Shown in pieces: positions 1 through 10,443 of a stretch of DNA of 64,000 nucleotides. The notes below the pieces were generated by a model that saw only the letters and a list, made by a program, of their open reading frames with translations, searched no databases and had not been told where the DNA came from. Position 1 is the stretch's first letter. Each line of letters begins with the position of its first letter. Origin of the DNA: Candidatus Altimarinota bacterium (GTDB taxonomy: Bacteria; Patescibacteriota; Gracilibacteria; BD1-5; UBA6164); the NCBI GenBank assembly GCA_028697205.1, contig JAQVFO010000006.1, positions 17,615 through 81,614 of the forward strand, in the 5' to 3' direction. Both the position numbers and the translations under genes were made by a program.

Positions 1-68
1 ATAGTATCTCAAGATAATCTATTTATAGCATAAGGAATTTTATTACAAAACTTATCTAAATCTGACAT
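1..68 (-). CDS. 5' end of an unidentified gene (truncated by window edge)
   Basis: Only the first 22 codons are inside the window. They begin MSDLDKFCNKIPYA and include one in-frame TGA (Gly). The start is an ATG preceded by an A/T-only stretch, as for most genes here. It lies downstream of the HNH gene on the same strand across a 148-bp gap, so it may or may not belong to that cluster. No family can be assigned from this fragment. Confidence 0.45.
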
Positions 69-216
69 ATAATAAACATATTACTTAGTATAAATACTAT
101 TATATAATATATTTATATTTGTCAAGAGTTGAGTTATTATTTGTTTTTTAATATCACCCAAATATGTATTTTTATTTTATATAATCTATCTATTATTAAA
201 TGAAACAACTTAATAA

Positions 217-1326
217 TTAATATCCATTATTATACAATCAAAATCATAAATCAGTTTCCAATAATCATTTTAATGCTTGATTTTTACATAAACTATGAAC
301 TGTCTCATTTGGAATATTAAAAAAATGACCACAGCCAAACAACTCATCATTATCCACTATTCATGTTTTATTTCAAAGTATAATTTCATAAACCATTATT
401 CAAAATAATACAATTCTTCAAACTATATTATCTCATATAATTTCAAATATTATTTGATGTCATAAATAAAAATTTTTTCAATTTTCTTCTTCTTCCATTA
501 TTCTCTGTTTAGAAAATTTTATATCATGTCATATATTTATGTCTTCTTTTCATAATATTAAATTCCTAATTCTATCAAAATTACCTTTATATAGTATATC
601 TTCATTACCACTTTTAATTGCACAATATGAAAAATAATTAAACATTATTTTCATTACCAATCTAAGATTTTCTACTTTAATTTTAATTTTTCACTCTATT
701 CTTACTTCTACTCATTCTTTTCTTAAATGTTCGGTAGTTTCTCTTTCAGATTTTGTAATTTTAAAATCATCTTTATAAAGTTTTAATAAGCTTACTAAAA
801 AATCGTGTGTTTCATCATCTCAATATACAGAAATACAATTATTTGGCACAGAAACGATAATATCTTTTATTCTATTAAATTTTTCATTTTGATTTTTACT
901 TTTATCTTTATTATTATAAGTTATCTTTAAAGTATCAATCAAATATATATAAAGTTTATTTCATTTTTCAATTATAATTTGGGGAGTAAAAATTATTTTT
1001 CATTCCTCATTAAGTATTGGAAATCTCTTATTAAAAAAATCATTATTAAATCAAAAGTCTGCTTTCATATCTAAATAATCTTTATCTACTTCTATTTTTC
1101 ATTTATTTTTTAAATCTAGCATATATGAAAAATATCATTCATAACTCGTTTCTTTAAATTTATTTTCTAAATTATCTGAAAAAAATGAATTACATTCTTT
1201 ACAAACAGCTTCTTCTGGTAATCTTTCAATATTAAAAACTCATAGTGTTTTTGACACTATATGTTCTCTTCCATAAAAAACAGTATTTGTTTCAGTCTTC
1301 AAACAATAAATACATTTTTTATTCAT
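217..1326 (-). CDS. HNH_5-type endonuclease domain protein
   Basis: 369 aa. The N-terminus has the layout of HNH_5-type nucleases: CIYC at residues 5-8, GREHIV at 19-24 (His22 the likely catalytic base) and CKECN at 42-46, so two CxxC knuckles form the zinc site around a beta-beta-alpha fold. The remaining ~320 residues match nothing I recognise; they are charged and contain many TGA-encoded glycines, and near the C-terminus there is a short GCGH segment. The ATG lies 1 bp after the stop of the DUF4209 gene, so the two are almost certainly co-transcribed and translationally coupled. A DNA- or RNA-targeting nuclease, possibly a defence effector, is an inference from domain and pairing; the family assignment comes from the motif alone. 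Confidence 0.7.
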
Positions 1327-1327
1327 T

Positions 1328-3103
1328 CTATTTTTTTATTTTAATAAAAGTAACAAGCACAATAAATATATGTACTACCCTAAGAACTACATGATAATCA
1401 AAAAATTTTTCTTTATTAATCCCATGACAAAAATCATTTCTTAAATTTAATCATAGTCGTTCAGATAATACAACTTTAAAATAAAACATAAAACTCTCTG
1501 TGAAAAGATCAATAAGAATCTTATCATTTAGAATCTCTCCAAGAGTTTTATTCATAAATCACCCATTTCTTTCATCTTCTTTTTTTACATTTCATCAATT
1601 TAAATGAACTATTTTTCTAAACAAACTTTCTATTAATGGAATTAATATTCCTACTAATGAATAACTATTTTTATTATATAAATTATCTACTAATTCTTTA
1701 ATTTCCATCTCATTTTCTCACTTTAATATATCACATGTATCCATTAAGTAATTATAAAAATCTTCTTTCCTTATATTTTCTATAAAGTAATCAAAAATTA
1801 TTTTTAAAAAAACATTACCAAACCCTATACTTTGAGATGCCTCATGAATTAACTGTTTTTCTGGTTCATTTAATCATGATAATGTTCCTACTAATCATCA
1901 TTCACTGTCTATGATATAAGTTGAAAATATACTATTTAAGGGATATTTTCTTTGATTTTCTTCAAATTCTTTTTGAGTTTTATTTCTTGATACAATAAAA
2001 TTTTTACTTATTAACCACATAATTTTTTGTAAATCATATGAATTATTTTCTCAAAAAAATCATTTAATATAATCATTTATTTCATCTTCAGTAAAATTGG
2101 TTGAAAAAGAAAATGTCTTTAATCATTTAGTTAAATCAACTCAATTAATCTTTTTAATCACTTCATCTGCATAATCTTTTAAATTATATTCTTGATATAA
2201 TTCTAGTAATCATTTTAAATGATTCACTTTTAATAAAGGATCTTTATCTTTTTCAATATTTTTATTATAGATTGAAACTAATTTACTAAAAAAATTATTA
2301 AATGATTCACCTGAAATTTCTTTTGTTTTCTTTAATACTGGAAGAGCCTTTTCAATTATAAAAATATTTGGAAGTTCTTTTTTTTCTTCAATTTCAATTC
2401 TATTAATTATATTACTTATTATCTGATTTTTTTCTTTTACATCAATCTGTAATCATTTATTATCATTTACAAATAAATCAAAAGAGATTCACCACAATCA
2501 CATATTTTCATTACATTGCTGATCTTCATATCTTATAATTATATCTTTTAATTTATGAAAATATTCTTTATTATTATAAGTTTTAGCGAAAAAAACGGCT
2601 CTCATTAATTCTCTCACAAGATAATACTTTTCTTTAATCAATCAGTTTTCAAATATATATATAACACAATCAAGATATTTTACAATAAATCTATAATCTA
2701 CATTTTTTAATCCTAGTTTATTTGAAAAATCAACTGATACACTTATATATCTTGCAATTAGAATAGGATTACTTGATTCATCAGCCCTTTTTAAAAAATA
2801 ATTTATAACTCCTTGATCTATTTTATTTATATGTGGATATACATTCATTATATTTTCATCATCCTGTGATGGTAATATATACATAGGTCCATAGTAAGTT
2901 CACCAATTAAAAAAATCTTCTTTAGACTCATCCCATGAATAATCCTCAACAAAATCAAATAACATCTGTTCTTTTTTTATTTCATCGTTTATTTCTATTT
3001 CATTTTTTGTAAATTCCCTTATTTTAGATGATACTTCATAATAAGATTCAATAGGAACAATATTATTATCTAATTCTTCCAAAAAAGTTTTAAATTTATT
3101 CAT
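1328..3103 (-). CDS. DUF4209 domain protein (RNxxxHG motif, HEPN-like)
   Basis: 591 aa, all-helical in composition. Near the C-terminus it carries NLRNDFCHG (RNxxxHG at residues 555-561), the signature of DUF4209, which resembles the Rx4-6H catalytic motif of HEPN ribonucleases. A second ATG lies 9 codons upstream (ending at 3130); I chose the inner one because it follows an A-rich stretch (TTTTCAAAAAAAT). One codon, CGA at 1457-1459, would be Trp under the Absconditabacterales code. The gene is immediately upstream of the HNH gene (1-bp spacing). DUF4209 proteins are poorly characterised; a toxin or abortive-infection role is plausible by analogy with HEPN proteins but is not shown by the sequence. 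Confidence 0.7.
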
Positions 3104-3239
3104 ATATTTTTTTGAAAATAAACATAACAAAAATTATAATAACTTTCTACAAAACTTAAAACTTTTTTTGTTTTTAATAAAATCTATATATTTATATGTA
3201 ACTTGTTTTAGTATTATATAAAAAATAATTAAACCTTTT

Positions 3240-3398
3240 TTACTCTTTAAAATACATTCTAGGCTTCTGAATTATCTTGAATTCACTCTTCCACACTCTT
3301 CATTCCCTGTATTTATGTAGTCATCCCATTAGTGATATGTATATGTAACCTTTTCTGTTTCCACTACCATACTCGCTAATTACAACTATAAAAAAATA
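3240..3398 (-). other. Open, start-less fragment in the 3104-3440 gap; possible gene remnant
   Basis: This 337-bp gap has no convincing gene. On the minus strand a frame of about 52 codons is free of TAA/TAG and ends with TAA at 3240-3242. It contains two in-frame TGA and has richer residue composition (GSGNRKGYIYISL...WKSEFKI) and higher GC than its surroundings. It has no ATG near its beginning, so it may be the 3' remnant of a decayed gene. No family recognised. Confidence 0.25.
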
Positions 3399-3421
3399 CT
3401 AGATTTTATTCTAGTATTTTT
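3392..3421. terminator. Bidirectional hairpin terminator
   Basis: A 12-bp perfect stem, AAAAATACTAGA (3392-3403) with TCTAGTATTTTT (3410-3421), and a 6-nt loop. A-rich on the left and T-rich on the right, so it can terminate on either strand; it lies just past the stop of the minus-strand gene at 3441. Confidence 0.7.
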
Positions 3422-3440
3422 AATAATTTAATAAAAAATA

Positions 3441-3854
3441 TTATTGGTTTTCTAACTTTTGTGCTTCAAAAATCTTTGCCTTCACTAATTCTATAACTTG
3501 TTCTGGATTTAATCAAAAAATTCTAACTTCTCAAGCAGATTTTTCAGAATTTATATCACTATCTGTATAATATTCAATAAAAAATTCATTAGTAATTGTT
3601 TCAAATATAAGTCTTAGTACTATATGTTTTATTCATGAAATATTAATATCTAATTGTTCTAAAACTTTCATAAGTTCCCAAAGTTCAGGAAATTCTCACT
3701 TTTCTACATATAAACTAGGCTTTATAATATTTCATTCAATTTCTTCATCTCTATATAAAGGTCTTTTATAGTGTCACTCCTTCATATATCAAAAAATTAA
3801 TGATGTTTGCTTATTCCCTTCTGTATCAGACGTACCTATACTAGGATTATTCAT
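3441..3854 (-). CDS. Hypothetical protein, 137 aa
   Basis: A soluble, acidic protein of 137 aa beginning MNNPSIGTSDTEGN, with several TGA-encoded Gly. No signal peptide, membrane segment or motif known to me. The middle (FPELWELMKVLEQL) and the C-terminal helix (NPEQVIELVKAKIFEAQKLE) look like ordinary folded protein rather than noise, and codon use matches the neighbours. It is monocistronic, closed by the hairpin at 3392-3421 and separated by about 340 bp from the DUF4209/HNH pair. Function unknown. Confidence 0.6.
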
Positions 3855-3941
3855 ATAATTAATATAAAAAATATAATAACTTCTATAGTTTAAATAACTA
3901 TACTACTTTGTCAAATATAATTTTTAAATTTTATGTACAAT

Positions 3942-3973
3942 AACTTAAATCATATAAAAAATTGATTTAAGTT
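3942..3973 (+). terminator. Hairpin with T-tract in the leader of the export operon
   Basis: AACTTAAATCA (3942-3952) pairs with TGATTTAAGTT (3963-3973), followed by TATTTTTTTTG on the plus strand. It lies between two divergent genes, so it does not close a plus-strand gene; it could be a leader attenuator of the operon starting at 4030 or a terminator of an antisense transcript. Confidence 0.4.
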
Positions 3974-4029
3974 TATTTTTTTGTAAAATCAACTAGTTAA
4001 TACACTAATTATTTCTTAAATTTAAAAAA

Positions 4030-4533
4030 ATGAAAAAAATACTTTTTTTAGCTATTCTTTCAGTTATTTTCCTTTCTTCTTGTACTACTTCAAAAACTGA
4101 AACTACTACAACTAATAACGACACACAATTAACAACTACAACTACATCTGTACAACCTGATAGAAAATTAGATATTTATTGAAAAGTTATTTCAATGGAA
4201 TGAAATGAAATTACCCTTCTACAAGTAGATACATCTAAAGATCCTACTTTTAATATGACTCCAGATGAAAAGAAAAAATATATGCAATCACTTGATGATG
4301 CAACAAGAACAGCGCTAAAAGAAGAGATAAATTCATCTACACTATGAGAAATAAAAGTTACTATTCCTGTTTGAATAGCTATGACAAAAAAAGAAGCTCA
4401 ATGAACTGATGCTCCTACTATAGATGCTAGCCTGGCTGATGTAAAAGTATGATGATATATATCAATTTGGTTAAATCCTGAAGTTACAGATAAAAAAGTA
4501 GCTGAATTTGTAAAGATAGCATTTGTTCAATAA
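4030..4533 (+). CDS. Small lipoprotein
   Basis: 167 aa. A lysine-containing start and hydrophobic stretch (MKKILFLAILSVIF) run into the lipobox LSSC, so the mature protein would be lipid-anchored at Cys18. A Thr-rich low-complexity linker follows, then a compact domain from about residue 48 (KLDIYGKVISMEGNEITLLQ) typical of small beta-rich proteins that sit on transporters. It ends 24 bp before the MacA-like adaptor, so it is probably the first gene of the 4030-10291 operon. The exact family is unknown; a pump accessory role is inferred from position. Confidence 0.7.
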
Positions 4534-4557
4534 TATAAACCATAACCTTTTCTCTTT

Positions 4558-6573
4558 ATGTCTTTAATAAATGAAATAAAAAGTAATTCAAGAAAATCTT
4601 TTATAAAAAAAATATTTATAGTATTATTTTTAACTTGATGAGTAACTTATTGATATTATTATTTTTCAGCATCAGAAAATATAGATTCTGTTCAAGAAAA
4701 ACAAAAAGTATACACAGTTAATAAATGAAATATCAAAACATCTATAGAAGCTGACTGAAAAGTAGTCTTAAAAGATGAATTAAATCTAGATTTTATAAAT
4801 ACATGAATAATAAAAGAAATATATAAAAACCAATGAGATTATGTAAAAGCATGAGAAAAAATTGCAAGTCTTGATTCAACTTATCTTGATTTAACTATTG
4901 ATAAAGCAAAGATCTCTCTTGATACTGCAAAAGCAAACTATGAAATAAAAAAGAGATGAGTATCAGAAACAGAACTTGATATATCACAAAAACAACTTGA
5001 TAAAGATTTCGTTTCTATGAATAGTTCTATAAATGAAATAGATACAAATTTAAATGAAGCAAAATTTAACCTGGAAACAGCAATAAAAAATATAGAAAGT
5101 GTAACAAAACAAGCTAAAATAGATGAAATATCTTCTCAAAATATACTAGATAATGCAAAAATAGACTATGATAATTCTATTTCAAATCTTGATTTAACAC
5201 AAAAACAAGAAGAAGAAAAGTATAAAAATACTGCAAATAAGCTTGTTATGGAAACATGACAAATGATTACAAATATTCAAAAATATTTATATGACATAGA
5301 TATACTTTTGTGAATAAGTGATGCAAATAAATACCAAAATGATACTTATGAAATATACCTTTGAGCTAAAAATACTTCAGTAAAAATTCAAGCTGAAGAC
5401 AATTATAGAGAAACAAAAGTTCTATTTGATACATTTTATGCTTCATGGCAAAAATATAGAAAAAATATAGATATTTCAAATTTTTCAAATTATGATGAAT
5501 TATCAAAATTTGCTTATGATATGAAAGATATATCTACAAGTTTAAATAAATCTATTTCATCAATAATTGATGTCCTAAAAAATTCTATACCAACTTCAAG
5601 TTTCTCTCAAACAACAATTGATTCAAATATTTCAAGTTTTGAAAATTCTTTAGCAATCTCAAAAAATGATACTGCTAATTATATTTCTTTATTACAAAGT
5701 ATATCTGAAGCAAAAACTTCAATGGACATAAAAATAGATACTGCTGAAAAACTAGTCTTAACATCATCAGGAAAATTAAATATTGCTATTTCATCATTAG
5801 AAAAAGTAAAACTTCAAAATGAAATTTCTATAAATAATGCAAATGAAAAAGTGGATTCTCTAAATCTTACTATTAAAGCTTTAGAAACAAAAAAAGAAAA
5901 TACTCAAGCTTTATCTCAATCTCAAATAGATATTTCAAAATCAACACTTGAAAATAAAAAATCTGCTGATAGTCTAGATATTGAGCCTTTTTATATGGCT
6001 GTATTACAAGCACAAAAAAATTTAGACGAAGCAGTTCAAAAGAAACAAGATAGTATTTTAGTTTCACCTATTGATTGAAAAATAGCAAAAATAAATTGAA
6101 AAGTTTCTGAAAACACAAGTTCTCTAAAAGAAGCATTTACAACAATAATAAATGATAATACATTTTATATAGATGTTAATGTAGAAGAATGAGATATAGT
6201 AAAAGTTAAAAAAGATCAAGACGTTTACATTACATTTGATGCTATTGATTCTTTAACATTAACTTGAAAAGTAGTTTACATAGATGATATTGCAAATATT
6301 GATACAAACTGAATTGTAACTTATAAAGTAGAAATAGTTTTTAATAACACAGATAATAGGATAAAAGACTGAATGACATCAACTGCAAATTTTATAACTA
6401 AAGAAATAAAAGATGTACTTATAATTCCAGTTTCAGCAGTTAAAAATATAAATTGAAAACCATCTGTTATTTTAGAAAATAAAGAAATAAGAAAAGTTAC
6501 TACATGATTTACTGATTGAAAAATAGTTGAAGTAATTTCATGACTAGAAAAATGAGAAAAAGTTATTTATTAG
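4558..6573 (+). CDS. MacA/HlyD-type membrane-fusion (adaptor) protein with a long coiled coil
   Basis: 671 aa. One N-terminal membrane anchor (about residues 18-40), then the first half of a biotinyl-lipoyl-like domain (GIIKEIYKNQGDYVKAGEKI), a very long Gln/Asn/Lys-rich coiled-coil hairpin (roughly residues 110-500), the second lipoyl half (ILVSPIDGKIAKINGKVSE) and a beta-barrel/MP domain to the C-terminus. MacA proteins are usually about 370 aa; the extra length is all in the hairpin. It is followed by its ABC ATPase and permease. By analogy with MacAB it links the inner-membrane ABC transporter to the cell exterior. The stop is TAG. Confidence 0.85.
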
Positions 6574-6587
6574 TTATTTAAAATCTC

Positions 6588-7289
6588 ATGAAAAACAATA
6601 TAATTGAAATGACTGATATAACAAAATCATACTATCTAACAAACTGAGAAGAAATCCCAGTTTTAAAATGAATAAATCTTTCTATAAAAACATGAGAATT
6701 CGTAAGCCTTATGTGAGAAAGTGGAAGCTGAAAATCTACTTTATTAAACATTATTTGATTTTTACATCATTCAAATAATTGAAAATATTTTTTTGAAACT
6801 GAAGATGTTTCTGATTTTAAAGATGATAATATTTTATCATTTATAAGAAATAAAAAAATATGATTTATATTTCAACAGTTTCACCTTATAAATAAACTAA
6901 CTGCTCTTGAAAATGTATTATTACCTTGACTTTATCTAGATAAAACTCCAGCTGAAAAAATAAAAATAGCAAAAGACTTACTAAAAAAAGTATGACTTTG
7001 AGATAAAATGAATAATCGTCCTTGAGAATTATCAGGGTGACAACAACAAAGAGTTAGTATAGCAAGAGCTTTAATGAATAACCCAGAAATAATACTAGCA
7101 GATGAGCCAACTTGAGCACTAGATTCTAATACATCAATTGAGATAATGAATCTAATGATGAGTTTAAAAAATGAATGAAAAACTATTATTATGGTTACAC
7201 ATACTGAACTTGTAGCAAAATATTCAGACAGAATAATATTTTTAAAAGATTGAAAAGTAATTGATTGTAATTACAAACTCAGAAAATAA
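6588..7289 (+). CDS. MacB/LolD-type ABC transporter ATPase
   Basis: 233 aa, the normal length for a LolD/MacB-type ATPase. Walker A is GESGSGKST (the second-last Gly encoded by TGA), the Q-loop FQQF follows, the ABC signature is LSGGQQQRVSIARAL, and Walker B is IILADEPTGALD with the H-loop in IMVTHTE. All catalytic residues are present. It powers the permease encoded next (39 bp downstream) and works with the adaptor upstream. Walker A and the signature together are among the clearest proofs in the window that TGA is glycine. Confidence 0.95.
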
Positions 7290-7328
7290 TAAATTTTTAT
7301 TTACTATTTATTTTTAAGAGATAAAACA

Positions 7329-8513
7329 ATGTATGAGATACTAAAAATAGCTGTGAAATCACTTTACAATAATAAACTTAGAAGTTTTCTAAGTTCACTT
7401 TGAGTGATAATTTGAGTTGCAACAATAGTACTTGTAATAGCAATATGACTTGGAGCACAAAAAGCAATAGAAGACCAATATGCAAATCTAGCAGTTACAT
7501 CTATAATGGTAAATCCTGTAAGTACAGAATGAAAAATATCAAAACTTAGCGAGGAAGATATCATTGCAATAAAAGAAAAAGCCAATTATATAGAAAAAGC
7601 AACTGCTGTATTACAATCAAAAATGATTGTTTCTGATACATCAAATTCATTATCTCTTTGAATTTTATGAGTATGAAATGATTTTTTAGATATATCTAGT
7701 TTAAAAATAGAAGAATGAAGATATTTTGATGAAAATGAACTAAATGAAAAAACAAAATCAGCTGTTATTTGAAATTGAGCTTGTCTTGATTTTTTCTGAA
7801 CTACTAAAGATATAATTGGAAAAACAATAAATATATGAAAAAAGAAAGTAGAAATAATATGAATTTTTAAAAAATCTTGAACTTCACTAGGACCAATAAC
7901 ATATGATGACACAATATTTTTACCTTATGAAACCACAAAACAAATAATATGAAATTCATCTACCCCTAGACTTGTAATGCTTGCAAAAGATATAGATAGT
8001 ATAAATCCTGCCATATCAGAAATTACAAATATATTAAGGGAAACACATAATTTGAAATCATCTGATGTAGATGATTTCAGAGCTGTAGACCAATGATCAA
8101 AAGTAACTGCAGCAAAAGAATCTTCATCAACTATGACTCTACTACTTACTTGAGTTGCTATAATAGTTTTGGTAGTATCTGGAATATGAATAATGAATGT
8201 TATGTTTGCATGAGTAGCTGAAAGAACAAAAGAAATATGAATTTTGAGATCAATATGAATAAAAACAAGTGATATATTAAATATATTTTTATTTGAATCA
8301 GTTATATTAAGTTTGTCATGATGACTTATATGAGTATGATTATGAGAGATACTTATCCCAACGATAACTTATTTTGATTTAATTGATGTTTTACCTAGCT
8401 TATTTTGAGATTTATTAGCGTTTTTCTTTGCAATATTTGTATGAGTATTTTTTTGATACTACCCTGCTTATAAAGCTAGTAAATTAGATCCAGTTGATGC
8501 TCTAAGAAATTAA
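7329..8513 (+). CDS. MacB-type ABC transporter permease (FtsX-like)
   Basis: 394 aa. The typical MacB membrane topology: an N-terminal transmembrane helix after MYEILKIAVKSLYNNKLRSF (FtsX/MacB start motif), a periplasmic-side MacB_PCD domain (about residues 45-245), and three C-terminal helices (LLLTGVAIIVLVVSGIGIM; LFESVILSLSGGLIG; LLAFFFAIFVGVFFGYYPA) ending with the conserved GYYPAYKASKLDPVDALR motif. Together with the ATPase and adaptor it forms a mechanotransmission-type exporter of peptides, lipids or toxins; the substrate cannot be read from sequence. Confidence 0.9.
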
Positions 8514-8540
8514 AAAATTATATTTTTAAATTAAAAACCT

Positions 8541-9431
8541 ATGAAAACAAACGAAAATTATACAGACAGACTTTTGAGATTATTTTTATCTATTATATTT
8601 TTTATAATTTGATATTTTTGGTTATGATGAATTTTTGAAATCATATTTATAACGATATCATTAATATTATTTTTGACTTCTGTTACTTGATTTTGTCCTC
8701 TGTATTTAATAGTAAAATTTGATACTACAAAACATAAAAACTTCAGCAAAAAAATCAATATATTACTTCTAATAATTATACTTCTTATCTGATGAGCATT
8801 GATTTATGCTAGTATATTTTTTACGACTAAATCATTCATAGAAGATTTCAACGATGTAAATAACTCATATAAACAATTACTTTTCAATACTTGAAAAGAG
8901 AAAAGAGAAGAAAGTATAAAATATTATGAAGAATTAAATCCAAAACTACAAACTTTTGAAAATAAATATGTAAATTATAAACCTTATAAATTAAAACTTG
9001 ATAATAATTTTGATTTAGATTTACAAAAAATTGATTTTATTATCAAAGATTTAAAAAATTGAGTTTACACTTGAAGTCTAGCTGAAACACATAAACAACT
9101 TGAATGAGTAAGAACAATACTTCAAGATATACTTAAAAGAAATTGATTCTCTTTAGTTTGAATTGCACTAGTTGATTTTCATGATGTTATGGAAATACTT
9201 ATAGAAGCATCTGATGAAAAAGACAAAGAAAAATTAATCTCTACATATGATCAGGCTTCTGAAAAACTACAAATTGTTGAATGATATTTAAATAATCAAT
9301 GAGTACAAGATATAAGAACACAATTAGATAAACTACTTGAATTAGCTAATAATGACAAGTTAGATGATCTATCAAAACAAGCTTGAGAATTGAAATCTAG
9401 TTTCATAAAAGTATATCTTTCAAATAATTAA
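8541..9431 (+). CDS. DUF2892-domain membrane protein with C-terminal helical region
   Basis: 296 aa. Residues 9-65 look like a DUF2892 (YgaP-type) two-helix membrane domain: RLLRLFLSIIFFIIGYF and the characteristic TSVTGFCPLYLIV. A third helix follows at about 72-95. The rest is a soluble, Lys/Glu/Leu-rich helical region that probably forms a coiled coil. It is 27 bp after the permease gene, in the export operon. Its role is unknown; membrane-anchored accessory to the exporter is inferred from position only. Confidence 0.7.
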
Positions 9432-9436
9432 TTTAT

Positions 9437-10291
9437 ATGAAAAATTTAATCATCTTAATAATCCTTGTTATATTTTCTTTTCATAATTCCTTTGCTTTAG
9501 ATAAGTACAATTTAACTATAAATGATCAACTACTTATAAATGATATAACAAATAAAATAAATAATATTACAGATACAAAATGAGATACTTATACTATGAA
9601 ATACATATTTGCTTTAGATTCATACACAAGAAAACTTAAAGAAAATACAAAATCATATGCAATTTTATCAACAATAAAAACAAATGTAGTTGCTCATATA
9701 CAAGAAAAAAATAAAGTTGAAACAGATAAAGTAGAACCAAAAAAAATTATACAATACAAAAGTACAATGAATTTTGATGATTATAAAGTAAGTATAGAAA
9801 AAGTTCAAAAATCATGGATTTGATATTACAATGATATAAGAAAAAGTATATGAAGAGAGTTGTATACTTATGACCAAAAATTAAATAATACAGCTCAAGA
9901 ATGGGCTGAAACTTCAATGAATAGATGATTTATATCACATAAAAGAGATCCTAATGATTCATATTATGATTATAATAAAGTAACATCATGGTTTGCTGAT
10001 AGATGAGTAGTTTGTAAAAATGTAAATAAAGCTACAAGTACAGAAAATATATGAAAATGATATTATAAATGTTCTAGTAACACCGATTGTACTGATAAAT
10101 TGATTGCATGAGTAAAAGAAGTTTTTGATATGTATTTATCAGAAAAAAATCAGCCTGAAAAAGCTCATTATGAAAGTATTGTAAGAAAAGAATTTAGAAA
10201 AATATGATTATGAATTTCAATAAATGAAGTAAAAACTAATTCCTATGAATTTTATATTACTACACATTTTTGTACTGAAATTGAAAACTAA
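9437..10291 (+). CDS. Secreted CAP (SCP/PR1) domain protein
   Basis: 284 aa. A hydrophobic signal peptide (MKNLIILIILVIFSFHNSFA) is followed by a spacer and then a CAP domain from about residue 125: IGYYNDIRKSIG, LNNTAQEWAETSMNRGFISH (the His helix), TENIGKGYYKC and HYESIVRKEFRKIGLGIS. Cys pairs suggest disulfides outside the membrane. CAP proteins are extracellular and of varied function. As last gene of the operon (5-bp spacing to the gene before) it may be cargo or a partner of the MacAB-like exporter; this is inference. Confidence 0.8.
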
Positions 10292-10319
10292 AAAAGATAG
10301 AGAAACCTCTATCTTTTTT
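10290..10319 (+). terminator. Terminator of the export operon
   Basis: Stem AAAAAAGATAGAG / CTCTATCTTTTTT (10290-10302 and 10307-10319) with loop AAAC, starting within the stop codon of the CAP-protein gene and ending in a T-run. Confidence 0.85.
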
Positions 10320-10443
10320 AGTTAAGTAAATATTTCAATCTATAACTAAAGCAAGAATAAAGAATAGATTTAAATTAAGTTTAAAAACTTTGGTTTTAAT
10401 AATTTAATAAATATAATAAAAAAAATATTTTATAAATGGATTT

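Noticed and set aside
6588..7289. TGA as Trp (Mycoplasma-type code).
   Set aside because: Walker A, signature and Rossmann glycines are TGA; Trp positions use TGG.
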